NCBI RefSeq assembly: GCF_001311985.1
Contig: NZ_BBCJ01000011.1
Coordinates: forward strand, 62,001 to 126,000
Direction: 5' to 3'
Source of the DNA: Geotalea toluenoxydans JCM 15764
Lineage (GTDB): Bacteria > Desulfobacterota > Desulfuromonadia > Geobacterales > Geobacteraceae
Length of the DNA: 64,000 bases
Below are positions 9,239 to 18,926 of this stretch, piece after piece. Below the pieces are notes generated by a model. It searched no databases. It saw only the letters and a list, made by a program, of their open reading frames with translations, and had not been told where the DNA came from. Both the position numbers and the translations under genes were made by a program. Each line of letters opens with the position of its first letter. Position 1 is the stretch's first letter.

Positions 9239-10209
9239 GCGAACTGATCCTTTTTGTTGATGATGAACAACATGTGCTTAACGCCTTGCAGCGGGTCTTC
9301 TCGGAAAGCGGCCTGGAAACCGTTTTTACCCGTAGCCCAATAGAGGCACTGGAACTGTGTCGCACTAAAAAGTTTGCCGTTATCGTTTCGGACAACATGA
9401 TGCCTGAAATGAAAGGCATCGAACTGTTGACGCGGATCAAGGAGGAATCACCGGAGACCGTCAAATGTCTGCTGACAGCCCATGCCGATCTGGATACGGC
9501 ACTGCAGGCGATCAACAGTGGCGAGGTCTTCAGATTCATCGTCAAGCCCTGGCGAAATGAGGAGCTATACCAGGCGGTCAGCGAAGGGGTTGCCCGTTTC
9601 CGTATCTGGGACGCCCTCAGGCAACATGATGAAGGTGTTCTCCATTCACTGGCCGAGACTATCGAGCTGAAAGACCATTACACCCGCGGGCACTGTAACC
9701 GGGTTGCCGACCACGCTTTAAAAATATGCGAGCTCTTGGGGCTTCCCTCGACCACATCCCGGGAGATCCGTTACGGCAGCTGGCTGCATGACTGCGGCAA
9801 GATCGGCGTACCTGAGACAATCCTCAATTCTACCTGCACGCTTTCGGAGCAGGAAATGATCGTTGTCAGGAAGCATCCCGAGTGGGGAGCCAACGTGGCC
9901 CAGCAGGCCAACTTATCCCCTACTTTGATCAACATTATCCGCCATCACCATGAGCGCTTCGATGGAACCGGGTATCCCTTCGGTCTGAAAGGGGTCTCGA
10001 TCCCTCTGGAGGCACGGATAGTGGCCGTTGCCGACGTTTTCGACGCCCTGACTACGGATCGACCTTATAAGCCCGCCATGAGTTTCGCAAAGGCGCACAA
10101 GCTCATGGGAGATATGCGAGGAAACCACCTGGAAGGACGGCTGGTAGACTTGTTTTTCCAAACACTGGATACGGAAAAACCGGCTCAGAGGAATAAAGAA
10201 CAATGGTAG
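9235..10209 (+). CDS. Response regulator with HD-GYP domain (RpfG-like, predicted cyclic di-GMP phosphodiesterase)
   Basis: The 324-residue protein has a receiver (D9, D10, acceptor D53, K in 'FIVKPW') followed from about residue 140 by an HD-GYP domain. The metal and catalytic motifs are present: 'HCNRVADHA', 'HDCGKIG', 'HHERFDGTGYP' and 'ADVFDALT'. The complete HD and GYP motifs predict an active phosphodiesterase that degrades cyclic di-GMP. The ATG overlaps the corrected stop of the preceding gene by 4 bases, and the stop overlaps the next ATG as ATGGTAG, so translation is probably coupled. It is likely driven by the kinase at 4973-8440. Confidence 0.93.
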   Translation: MSELILFVDDEQHVLNALQRVFSESGLETVFTRSPIEALELCRTKKFAVIVSDNMMPEMKGIELLTRIKEESPETVKCLLTAHADLDTALQAINSGEVFRFIVKPWRNEELYQAVSEGVARFRIWDALRQHDEGVLHSLAETIELKDHYTRGHCNRVADHALKICELLGLPSTTSREIRYGSWLHDCGKIGVPETILNSTCTLSEQEMIVVRKHPEWGANVAQQANLSPTLINIIRHHHERFDGTGYPFGLKGVSIPLEARIVAVADVFDALTTDRPYKPAMSFAKAHKLMGDMRGNHLEGRLVDLFFQTLDTEKPAQRNKEQW

Positions 10210-11552
10210 CCAAAACCACAAGCACCATCCTTGTCGTCGACGACGAAGAAAACATTCTCCGGGCCATTGTCCGCCTGCTGATGGAAGAGAACGACATCAA
10301 TGTACTGACTGCCGGTTCGGGAAGCGAAGGGCTCAGCGTTCTGCAGGCGCACCCGGATGTGGCGTTGATTCTTTCTGACCAGCGAATGCCGGGAATGACG
10401 GGAGCGGAATTCCTGCAACAGGCAAAGAGCCTGGTTCCGGAAGCGATACGCATGGTATTGACCGGTTATGCCGACATCAATGCCACCATGGACGCAATCA
10501 ACAAGGGTGGGGCCTCTTGCTACATCACCAAACCGTGGGATGACGGCATGCTTGTGCAGACCCTGACAGAGGGCGTCCAGCGCTACCGGATGACCATGGA
10601 GAACAAGCGCCTTTCCGCACTGGTGAAGCAGCAGAACACCGAGTTGCAGGAGTGGAACGACGGACTGAAGAGCCGCCTAATGGAACAGACGACCAGGATA
10701 AGGCAGCAGATGGAGGAATTGCGCTTGAGTGGCGAGATTGCCACCAGGAACTGGCAGAATACAATTCTGGCCTTTTCTAGTGTCATCGGCCTTTTAGATT
10801 CACTGGCAAAGAATCATTCTAACAATGTTTCCGCTGTTGCCGAAGAGTCCGCTCGCAAATTGCAGTTAACTGAAGACGAAATCGAAACTATAAGAGTCGC
10901 TGCACTTTTGCATGATATAGGGAAAATAGGTATAGAACCAAGCATACTAAGGATGCGGTATGAGTTGCTTGATGATGAGGATCGTACAGAGTATGCCCGG
11001 CATCCGGTGCGGGGACAGGCAGTCGTTGATGTGGTCGAAGGTTTGCGCTCAGCAGGCCAGATAATTCGTCACCACCATGAACTCTATGATGGAACAGGAT
11101 TTCCTGATGGGCTATCTGGGAAAGACATACCGATTGGAGCACGTATAATCGCCATTGCAGATTTCGTGGATACGACTATCTCAAGAATGGATGCTTCGCT
11201 TTCAATCGAATCAGTAATGAAAAGTCTAAAGGAAAAAGCAGAAAGTTTTTTTGATCCAGAGCTGCTGCCAACAGTTCAGGAAGTATCCACTAGTTATTAT
11301 ATTGGTCTTACAGATCGTTCGATGGTTGTGCAAGAAATTTCACCAAAGGACTTATGTACAGGCATGGTCCTGGCCAGAGAAGTGATAAGCGGCACGGGGC
11401 TTTTGCTTCTAAACAAGGGGGCGACATTGGATGAGGCTAAAATACACGCTCTGAAGCGATATTACAGTGTCGATCCTCCCGAGGGGGAGTGTTTGTTTTC
11501 GTTTCACAATGAGTATTTACTTTGCAATATACAGACTCAACTTCTTGATTGA
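10203..11552 (+). CDS. Response regulator with variant HD-GYP domain
   Basis: The 449-residue protein has a receiver (D13, D14, acceptor D59), a coiled linker (about 130-185) and an HD-GYP domain with 'HDIGKIG', 'HHHELYDGTGFP' and 'ADFVDTT'. Tyr of the GYP signature is replaced by Phe, so activity on cyclic di-GMP is likely but less sure than for its neighbour. About 55 extra C-terminal residues after the HD-GYP domain are not recognised. Base composition changes sharply inside the gene: the receiver is G+C-rich like the upstream operon, whereas sequence after about 10,760 is A+T-rich and stays so to about 16.15 kb. This suggests a recombination joint within the gene. Confidence 0.9.
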   Translation: MVAKTTSTILVVDDEENILRAIVRLLMEENDINVLTAGSGSEGLSVLQAHPDVALILSDQRMPGMTGAEFLQQAKSLVPEAIRMVLTGYADINATMDAINKGGASCYITKPWDDGMLVQTLTEGVQRYRMTMENKRLSALVKQQNTELQEWNDGLKSRLMEQTTRIRQQMEELRLSGEIATRNWQNTILAFSSVIGLLDSLAKNHSNNVSAVAEESARKLQLTEDEIETIRVAALLHDIGKIGIEPSILRMRYELLDDEDRTEYARHPVRGQAVVDVVEGLRSAGQIIRHHHELYDGTGFPDGLSGKDIPIGARIIAIADFVDTTISRMDASLSIESVMKSLKEKAESFFDPELLPTVQEVSTSYYIGLTDRSMVVQEISPKDLCTGMVLAREVISGTGLLLLNKGATLDEAKIHALKRYYSVDPPEGECLFSFHNEYLLCNIQTQLLD

Positions 11553-11569
11553 AGGAACAGGTTCCCATC

Positions 11570-12235
11570 ATGATTGAATTCAATGAAAAAGAGCGGCGCA
11601 TGGTTCTGAAACTCGTTTATTATGGCCCCGCCATGTCTGGGAAAACAACCAATCTTCTTCAATTGCATGAATTGTTAAAACATGAAGGTCGAGGAGATCT
11701 AATGGTCTTGGATACAACTGACGATAGAACAATCTATTTTGATCTTCTGCCTTTTTTCATTGTTGCACCCAGCGGGTTAAAAATAAAAGTCAAAGTTTAC
11801 ACAGTTCCAGGCCAAGTAAGGCATGACGCCACACGTAAGGCTGTATTACAGAGAGCTGATGGCGTTGCTTTTATTGCTGATTCCCAGCTTTCGCAAAGCA
11901 CGAACAATCTTGCCAGCTTTGAAAGTTTGGAAAACAATTTAGCTTTGGTAGGGCTGGATGTTGATTCAGTGCCGCTTGTGATTCAATTTAACAAGCGAGA
12001 TTTATCGGCAATAGTTGCAGAAGAGGATATTCTCCATACTTGGGAGCCCACCGGAATTCCCGTGACTATGGCAGCAGCTATTAAAGGATCGGGAGTAGTA
12101 GAAACATTTTCACTGCTGGTCGAGCGCCTTTACGACAGAATTGATGATCGCTACAGAATCGCGTCCGACCATGGTCTTAACAAAAGAGCATTTGTGAATC
12201 GCATGGTCAACGTTGCTGAGCAGGAAGGAGATTGA
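11570..12235 (+). CDS. MglA-like small GTPase
   Basis: The 221-residue protein begins 'MIEFNEKERRMVLKLVYYGP', the typical start of the MglA branch of Ras-like GTPases. The P-loop is 'GPAMSGKT'. The G3 region is 'TVPGQ', where MglA proteins replace the usual DxxG Asp. G4 is 'NKRDL'. ATG 11570 is preferred by family alignment; a TTG at 11549 overlapping the previous stop is the alternative. In Myxococcus, MglA is the polarity switch that controls type IV pilus and gliding machinery. No MglB/roadblock gene is adjacent. Its position two genes before a PilB/GspE-type ATPase fits a role in placing or switching a motor ATPase, which is inferred. Confidence 0.88.
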   Translation: MIEFNEKERRMVLKLVYYGPAMSGKTTNLLQLHELLKHEGRGDLMVLDTTDDRTIYFDLLPFFIVAPSGLKIKVKVYTVPGQVRHDATRKAVLQRADGVAFIADSQLSQSTNNLASFESLENNLALVGLDVDSVPLVIQFNKRDLSAIVAEEDILHTWEPTGIPVTMAAAIKGSGVVETFSLLVERLYDRIDDRYRIASDHGLNKRAFVNRMVNVAEQEGD

Positions 12236-12240
12236 AACAG

Positions 12241-13533
12241 ATGCGGCCTTCACAGGAAGGAATTTCATATGTAGTCGGCGATGAGAAGCGCCTGCATGAC
12301 GTTTTAATAGATACCGAGGTTATTCCTCTTCTAGAAGGTGCCGTACAGGCAGGCGCCGATAATGTGACCATACTGGACCCAGACGGGATAGAGATTTGGA
12401 GTGCCACCCAGCGTCCATTTCTGGCGGAACCTTTAGTTGTTTTTTCCCTGAAATTGGAAGGGGAACCGGTAGGAACTATAAATGTTTTTGGAGATCAGGA
12501 TTCAAAACCTTTGCTTTTTGCAGTTGGTAAACTATTGGCTGTTGCGCTTAATGCTGTAATTTCAAATAACCTTAAAAGAATTCTTACAACAGAAATTCAT
12601 ACTACTGTAGTCAATACATCCTTTGAGCAACTTGTTGAAATAAACCAACAGTTAAGCCAATCAGAAGCACGGTATCGAGATCTGGCAGAGAGCCTTGAAA
12701 AACGAGTGAATGAGAGAACATTCGAGTTGAAAAAAGCTCATTCGCATCTACTTCAGCAAGAAAAAATGGCAGCCATAGGGCAACTGGCAGCAGGAATAGC
12801 TCACGAGATAAACAATCCCCTTGGCTTCATTACAAGCAATCTTCACACCTTGCAAAAATATGTCAATCGCCTCAGTGCAATGTTATTCTTCTTCAAAGAT
12901 CTGAACAAGATTGGTTCGACAACCACCACTTTAATCGAACAGGCAGAACAAAAATGGCAAGAATTAAAAATAGACACGGTGTGTACAGATGTTGGCGATC
13001 TTCTGTCCCAAACTTTGACCGGTGCAGAACGTGTTACGAACATAGTGGCTGATTTAAAAGGTTTTTCTCATGTCGATGAAGTTGGGCTTATTGACATTGA
13101 TGTGAATAGAGAAATTGAACTGACATTAAGTGTTCTTTGTCACCAATTAAAAAACAAAGTGGAGATTGTACGTGATCTTCAACCATTGCCTGTTATCAAG
13201 GCTCAAGCGGCAGTACTTAGTCAAGTTTTCCTCAACATTATACAGAATGCAATCCAATCCCGTGGGGATGGTCTCCGTGTAACTCTGGCTACAGCCTGGG
13301 ATGGGAAACGAATCAGAATCAGTATTGCTGATAATGGACCAGGAATTCTTCCAGAGCATCGCGGCCGGGTGTTTGAACCTTTCTTTACTACTCGTGAAGT
13401 GGGTGCAGGTAAAGGCATGGGGCTGGCTGTGGTGTATGACAGCGTTTTGAAACTCGGGGGAACTGTATCAGTTGCAGATGCAGCTGATGGTGGGGCTGAT
13501 TTTATTATTACAATTCCTCAGGGTAAGGAATAA
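12241..13533 (+). CDS. Soluble sensor histidine kinase
   Basis: The protein has 430 residues and no transmembrane helix. Residues 1-115 form an unrecognised, possibly GAF-like sensory region. A coiled coil (about 120-170) leads to the H box 'GIAHEINNP' with His near 188, and the ATPase boxes 'IQNAIQS', 'DNGPGIL' and 'GKGMGLAV' follow. ATG 12241 is preferred over the TTG at 12232 because AAGGAG lies 10 bases upstream of it. Its A+T-rich composition matches the flanking GTPase and GspE-fusion genes, and only 3 bases separate it from the latter. It is the most likely phosphate donor for the receiver fused to the ATPase. Confidence 0.9.
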   Translation: MRPSQEGISYVVGDEKRLHDVLIDTEVIPLLEGAVQAGADNVTILDPDGIEIWSATQRPFLAEPLVVFSLKLEGEPVGTINVFGDQDSKPLLFAVGKLLAVALNAVISNNLKRILTTEIHTTVVNTSFEQLVEINQQLSQSEARYRDLAESLEKRVNERTFELKKAHSHLLQQEKMAAIGQLAAGIAHEINNPLGFITSNLHTLQKYVNRLSAMLFFFKDLNKIGSTTTTLIEQAEQKWQELKIDTVCTDVGDLLSQTLTGAERVTNIVADLKGFSHVDEVGLIDIDVNREIELTLSVLCHQLKNKVEIVRDLQPLPVIKAQAAVLSQVFLNIIQNAIQSRGDGLRVTLATAWDGKRIRISIADNGPGILPEHRGRVFEPFFTTREVGAGKGMGLAVVYDSVLKLGGTVSVADAADGGADFIITIPQGKE

Positions 13534-13536
13534 ATC

Positions 13537-15956
13537 ATGGCTAAGTATTCCAACCTTTTCCGCAATACTACTAATACCGATGGAATCAATGAGCCCATGG
13601 GAGATGTAAGTGTGTCTCCCGGCCAACCTGGAGGTGTAGAAAAATTTACCATTCTTTTTGTGGATGACGAAGATGGTGTATTGTCAGCAATGCGGCGTAT
13701 TTTCATGGAAGAAAACTACAACATTCTTACTGCATCGAATGGGGAAAAAGCCCTATCCTTGTTTGACGCCGAGCCGATTCATCTGGTTGTGTCGGATCAT
13801 CGTATGCCAGGCATGACAGGTGCAGAACTTCTGAAAGCTATCAAGGAACTTTCGCCTCAGACAATACGCATCATGTTGACAGGTCATGCGGATGTCAATT
13901 CCATAATGGGTGCTGTAAAAGATGGAGCTGTATACAAATTTATTACCAAACCCTGGAATGATGAAGATCTGCGTCTAACGGTAAGCTTAGCTCTCCAGCA
14001 GTACACTTTAATTCAGGAGAACAAAAGGCTAAAAGATTTAGCTCGTACTCAACAGCTCAAATTGAAGAACTATAGCAGCCTCTTTGATGAAAACCATGGT
14101 ATGATGGGAAGCATCTTAGTCAGAAGTGGAGTTATTAAACAGGAAGAGCTTGAAAATGCACTCGAAAAAATTGAAAAGGGAGAGTTTCTTAGTGAAGCAA
14201 TAGTCAGATTAAGATATTCCAGCGAGGCTAAAATAATAAAGGCTTTGCAGGAAAACCTAAATATTGAATATGTGGATTTGCGCGAGTATGAGGTGAACCC
14301 GGCCGCAGCGAGGTTCCTACCCCGCGATCTTTGTGAAAGAAATCGAATAATTCCTATAAAAATGGATGGACGTCAGCTGACTATGGCAATGGCGGATCCA
14401 TCGGATATCTATAAAATAGACAACATTGCCACAATGACAGGGTTGAAGGTAACAGCTCTGTTGAGTGCGAGCTCAGAAATAGTTGCACTTTTAAAGAGAA
14501 TTTACGGTGAAAATAATATTGACGACATTGATGAATGTGTAGATATAGAGCCACTTGATGAAATTGACATTGTAATAGAAGAAGATGAAAAAGATGTGAG
14601 TATTCAAGAACTGGTAGGCTCGTCTGAGGTTCCGCCGGTTATCCGTATAGTCAATGCCGTCATTTCGGAAGCTATCCGCTTCAGGGCGAGTGATATTCAT
14701 GTGGAGGCTAAAACAAAATATACCTTGATTCGTTTCAGAATAGACGGACTCCTTCATAGCAAAATCAAGATACCTCCTGATCTTCATGCAGCAATCATTT
14801 CTCGGCTTAAAATCCTTGCCAAAATGGATATATCCGAACGTCGCAAGCCACAGGACGGGCGTATAACAGTTAAAGCGGGCACTCGTATTGTAGACATGCG
14901 TGTTTCATCACTACCGACACTAAATGGTGAGAAGATCGTGATGAGGATTCTGGATAAGAGCTCTGCAATCAGGAGCCTCGATGAACTCGGTGTGCTTCAA
15001 GATGACTTAAAAAAAATATCAATGATAGTAAAGAAGCCACAAGGTGTCATTGTTACAACCGGTCCAACGGGTAGCGGAAAAACAACAATGCTTTATTCGA
15101 TTCTTGCCGCCATGCTTGAGAGCAGCAAAAACTTTGAAACTATCGAAGAACCAGTGGAATATTTTCTTGAGGATGCAAACCAGGTGGCGGTGCGGGATAA
15201 GATAGGGCTGACTTTTGCTCAAGTCTTGCGTGCTACTTTAAGGCAAGATCCCGATGTAATCCTAGTCGGGGAGATCCGCGACCAAGAGACGGCTGATGTC
15301 GCTTTCAAGGCATCTCTTACTGGGCACATGGTACTTTCAACCCTTCACACAAACAGCTCAGTGGCTTCAATCACCCGCTTGATTGACATGGGGGTTAAAC
15401 CATACATTATTGGTTCTGCACTGGAAGGGATAATTGCACAGCGTCTGGTAAGACAAATCTGTCCTCATTGCAAAACGACTGTGTCACCAGATCCGGACAT
15501 ACTTGATCTTCTTCGGGTGCCACCTGGTTTGTTTGCTGACGGTGTCAGTAAAGGCATGGGGTGTGATCAGTGCAATAAGACGGGATATACATCCCGGACG
15601 GGCATCTATGAAGTCTTCGTCATGAATGAAGATTTCAGGCATATGATAAGCACAGGGTATCGCGAAACAGAGTTATTCGAGATGGCTCGTGCTGCCGGGA
15701 TGCGGACATTGGTTGAAGACGGTCTGGAAAAAGTCCGTATGGGACTTACTACTCTTGAAGAGTTGCTCCGCGTAATAGGGCCACAGCTCGTTTATGAAAG
15801 ATGCTGCGATAATTGCCATAGAAACTTCGATGCCAAGTTTCTGTTTTGTCCCTATTGTGCTCATTCCGTCAGAATTTCTGCAAGACATGCAAGATCTCTT
15901 TAGAGACTAGTTGGTTAAACTGTCCGAATTGCGGCAGTCCTAAAGAGGTCATATAA
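13537..15956 (+). CDS. Receiver domain fused to GspE/PilB-type secretion ATPase, with C-terminal zinc ribbon
   Basis: A receiver domain occupies residues 36-155 (D43, D44, acceptor D87, 'FITKPW'). A GspE N-terminal domain follows at about 190-330, then the ATPase core with Walker A 'GPTGSGKTT' at 509, Walker B 'VILVGEIRD' (Glu near 579), the His box 'STLHTN' and the C4 metal site 'CPHC...CDQC'. A zinc-ribbon tail carries 'CDNC...CPYC'. The frame stops at 15903. A single missing T near 15900 would extend the protein to TAA 15954 and add 'CPNC'. GspE/PilB ATPases power type II secretion or type IV pilus assembly at the inner membrane. Fusion to a receiver implies phosphorylation control. No pilin or secretin genes are nearby, so the machine served is unknown. 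Confidence 0.88.
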
Positions 15957-15981
15957 ATCCATATCTGCCTGGGAGGTATGT

Positions 15982-16545
15982 ATGAACCAAAGTACTAATA
16001 TTATGCTGGTAGATGATGAAGCCTATGTTATATCAGCACTGCAACGTGCCCTGATTGATGAAAACTACGAAACTACAGGGGCGAATAGTGGGGAAGAGGC
16101 TTTGCAGCTGATGGAGGGAAAATCATACAAGGTAGTCATCTCCGATGAAAGAATGCCCGGCATGGACGGAGCCACCTTCTTGTCCGTGGTAAAGGAGCGT
16201 TATCCGGAGATGGTGCGTATCATGCTCACCGGCCACGCCAGCGTCGATGCCACCATGAAGGCGGTCAACAATGGCGAGATCTACCGCTTCTTCGTCAAGC
16301 CTTGGGACGAGGTCCAGTTGAAGCTGGCTATCCGCTCTGCCATCGAAAAATACGATCTGGAATCGGAGAACAGGAGACTGCTGCGGGCGGTCAGACAGCA
16401 AAGCCAGGAGCTGAAATACCTGGAGCAGCATTATCCGGGGATAACAGAACTCCGCCGGGATGCCAATGGTGCGATCCGCCTTGACGACGATCTGTCCGAT
16501 GCAGAGTTAGCGGATATCGTCGCCCAATGCACCAGGGGCTACTGA
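15982..16545 (+). CDS. Response regulator with short C-terminal tail
   Basis: The 187-residue protein has a receiver (D11, D12, acceptor D55, K in 'FFVKPW') of the same subtype as those of the upstream HD-GYP and GspE proteins. A helical tail of about 60 residues has no recognised output domain. A good ribosome site (GGGAGG) precedes the ATG. The first 170 bases are A+T-rich like the preceding cassette, and the rest is G+C-rich, so the composition joint falls inside the receiver. It is the last gene of the operon, ending 47 bases before a convergent gene. Confidence 0.88.
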   Translation: MNQSTNIMLVDDEAYVISALQRALIDENYETTGANSGEEALQLMEGKSYKVVISDERMPGMDGATFLSVVKERYPEMVRIMLTGHASVDATMKAVNNGEIYRFFVKPWDEVQLKLAIRSAIEKYDLESENRRLLRAVRQQSQELKYLEQHYPGITELRRDANGAIRLDDDLSDAELADIVAQCTRGY

Positions 16546-16592
16546 ACCCGCCCGGCCAGGGGGACGCTAACTTCCCCAAACCTTCATGACAG

Positions 16593-17279
16593 CTAAAAGC
16601 TTTGCCAGACAAACCATCCTCCGACAAGGGCGACTACGCCTCCGCTGATCCGCTTGGCCCATGCGGAGAAGTTAACCACCCCCCTCGCCTTGACGAATCC
16701 TTCAACAAATCCGGTGAAGGTGCCGGCAAAAAGCATGAGCAGGCAATGTCCGATTGCGTAACAGAAGAGCAGGGCAATGCCATACAACACCTGACCTTTC
16801 CCCGCTACCAGAGTAAGCAGTACGACAAGCACCGGCGTAGCGCATGGAGATGAGACAATGCCGAAAAACAGCCCCAGCAGGAATGAGCCGATGATCCCAC
16901 CGCGCTTCGGCTTGTAGTTGCGTCTGACGGGCAGCCTGATTTCATATAAACCCATCATCTGTCCCCCCATCACCAGGGCGATAGTTCCGGCAATCAGATA
17001 CCAAGGGCCACCCAATGTGCCGAACATCGTTCCCAGAAGCCCGGCAGCAGCACCAAAGGCGGTAAAGGTAAGCGACAGGCCAAGGATGAAGGCCAGGGAA
17101 TAACGGAAAGCCTTCATGCGGTCGCCATCGCTGTAACCGCCGACGAAGCCGACCACCAGCGGGATGGTCGCCAGCACGCATGGGGAAGCCGATGAGAGAA
17201 CTCCTGCGAGAAAGACTGCGCCGAAGGCGATGATGGGGTAGAGGGCGATGATTTGCTCGATATTGTCGAAAACGGTCAT
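16593..17279 (-). CDS. CcdA/DsbD-like transmembrane thiol-electron carrier
   Basis: The 228-residue membrane protein has about six helices. It has the paired Cys motifs of the CcdA family: 'SASPCVLATIP' in the first helix and 'VSSPCATPVLV' near the middle. CcdA-type proteins carry reducing equivalents from cytoplasmic thioredoxin to periplasmic thiol proteins. The neighbouring thioredoxin-like protein at 17281-17652, one base upstream, is its probable partner. It is the last gene of an ArsR-headed operon. Confidence 0.88.
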   Translation of the reverse strand: MTVFDNIEQIIALYPIIAFGAVFLAGVLSSASPCVLATIPLVVGFVGGYSDGDRMKAFRYSLAFILGLSLTFTAFGAAAGLLGTMFGTLGGPWYLIAGTIALVMGGQMMGLYEIRLPVRRNYKPKRGGIIGSFLLGLFFGIVSSPCATPVLVVLLTLVAGKGQVLYGIALLFCYAIGHCLLMLFAGTFTGFVEGFVKARGVVNFSAWAKRISGGVVALVGGWFVWQSF

Positions 17280-17280
17280 T

Positions 17281-17652
17281 TCAGCCTGCTGCCTTCAATT
17301 CCTTGACGATGTCCGCCTTGTCCATGAAACCCACATGACGCTTCACTTCTTTCCCCTGGCTATTGAAAAAAATCTGTGTAGGTATCATCTGGACGCGGAA
17401 CTTACTGGCAGCGGCCTTGTCCTCGTGGACATCAATGAAGAGAACGGAGGCCTTTCCCCGATACTCTTTGGATAATCCTTCAAGTATGGGGGCCATTTTC
17501 TTGCACGGAATACAAGTGCGAGCTCCCAGGTCGATGACCGTAGGTTTGCCGGAAGTGAGCGCCTGGCTGATAACTGCGTCAGTGGCGGACGGCATCTCTG
17601 CCATAGCGGTAGTGGCTAACAGCAGCATCGCTGCAATCATGAACAATCTCAT
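17281..17652 (-). CDS. Exported thioredoxin-fold protein
   Basis: The 123-residue protein has a short signal peptide (residues 1-18, 'LLLATTAMAE') and a thioredoxin fold with the active site 'CIPC' and the cis-Pro segment 'IPTQIFF'. It probably acts outside the cytoplasmic membrane as the thiol oxidoreductase served by the CcdA-like protein. Its ATG overlaps the stop of the upstream small thioredoxin by one base, indicating coupled translation. Confidence 0.9.
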   Translation of the reverse strand: MRLFMIAAMLLLATTAMAEMPSATDAVISQALTSGKPTVIDLGARTCIPCKKMAPILEGLSKEYRGKASVLFIDVHEDKAAASKFRVQMIPTQIFFNSQGKEVKRHVGFMDKADIVKELKAAG

Positions 17653-17879
17653 TACAGCACCTCCAGAATTTCGGCAACGGATGCCACCTTGCCGGAAAAC
17701 TTTACCTGGCCGTCGACAACCAGTGCCGGTGTGCTCATGACGCCGTATTTCATGATCGAAGGGATATCTTCAACCTTTACTACTTCGGCAATTGTCTCGC
17801 TTTCTTCCAGTGCCTTCTTTGTATTCTCGTAGAGGGTCTTGCACTTTGCACAGCCGGTTCCCAGCACTTCGACTTTCAT
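17652..17879 (-). CDS. Small thioredoxin-family (redox-active disulfide) protein
   Basis: The 75-residue cytoplasmic protein has the active site 'GTGCAKCKTL' and the 'MSTPALVVDG' segment of the minimal thioredoxins often found beside ArsR-linked permeases (the MTH895 type). A clear ribosome site (GGAGGAAAAA) precedes it. It lies between the permease gene and the exported thioredoxin gene. Confidence 0.9.
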   Translation of the reverse strand: MKVEVLGTGCAKCKTLYENTKKALEESETIAEVVKVEDIPSIMKYGVMSTPALVVDGQVKFSGKVASVAEILEVL

Positions 17880-17899
17880 TTTTTCCTCCTGTAAATGTT

Positions 17900-18847
17900 T
17901 TAGAGAATAGCGTTGAACAGATAGCCAACGGCCACTATGGCCGTTGCCACAACTCCAAAGAAGGTGGCGAGAAGCGGTTTTTTAAGTACATTGCTGAGGA
18001 TTATCGCTTCCGGCAAGGATAAGGCGGTCACCGCCATCATGAAGGCCAGCACTGTGCCGATGGCCATACCTTTAGCTGTCAAAGCCTGAACGATGGGAAT
18101 GACCCCGGCGGCATTGGAATAGAGCGGCACGCCAAGCGCTACGGCCACCGGCACAGCGAAGGGATTGTTCCTTCCAGCCCAACGGGCAAGGAAATCCTGG
18201 GGCACGTAGCCGTGAATGAAGGCCCCGATGCCGATACCGACTACCACATACGGCCAGATTTTCTTCAACAGGCCTGCGGTGTACTGGCGGGCATAGACAA
18301 ATCTCTCTGACCAACGCTGTTCGGCAATCTCTGTATTGCCTACCTGCATTTTCCAGACATAATCCTGAACGTATTTTTCCATCTTCAGCCTGCCGATAAT
18401 TATCCCGCAAAGATGGCCACCAAAAGCCCGGTTCCTATGTAGACGAGAGCTATCTTCCAGCCGAACATGCCCCAGAGCATGATGAGGGCAACCTCGTTGA
18501 CCATGGGCGATGAAATGAGAAACGATAAGGTCACGCCAAGGGGAACGCCCGATTCCACAAAGCCGATGAACAGCGGTACAGCGGAACAGGAACAAAAGGG
18601 TGTGACGATGCCCAGCAGTGCAGCCATAACGTTGCCGACATATTCGCGGTTATGGGATAGGATGCGCTTGGTTTTTTCGGGAGGGAACCAGGAGCGGATG
18701 AGGGCGACGACGAAGATAATGACGGTCAGCAGCAGAAAAATCTTTATTGTGTCGTAAATGAAAAAATTGAGGGGCTTCGCCGCTATGGGAGCCGGGGGTG
18801 AGATGCAATAGATTAAAAACCAGGTAATCGGCAAATGCCTTCAACAT
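17900..18847 (-). CDS. Permease of the DUF318/ArsP type (two frame breaks)
   Basis: The coding is split over three frames. The start 'MLKAFADYLVFNLL' (ATG at 18847) is followed in another frame by 'LNFFIYDTIKIFLLL' and 'TPFCSCSAVPLFIGF', then in the first frame by 'GRLKMEKYVQDYVWK' to the end. One extra G in GGGG at 18771-18774 and one lost base at 18404-18406 (plus strand) rebuild a membrane protein of about 315 residues. The 'CSCSAVP' motif and helix pattern are those of the predicted permease family that includes ArsP. With an ArsR-type regulator upstream and thiol-redox genes downstream, export of an arsenic or other soft-metal compound is plausible but not shown. Confidence 0.8.
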
Positions 18848-18926
18848 GTAAGGACTCCATGAGTAATTGAGTTATTAATCATATAGCAGCTTAAAGCAAA
18901 TGCTTCATGTGCTCCCCCATCGTTCA

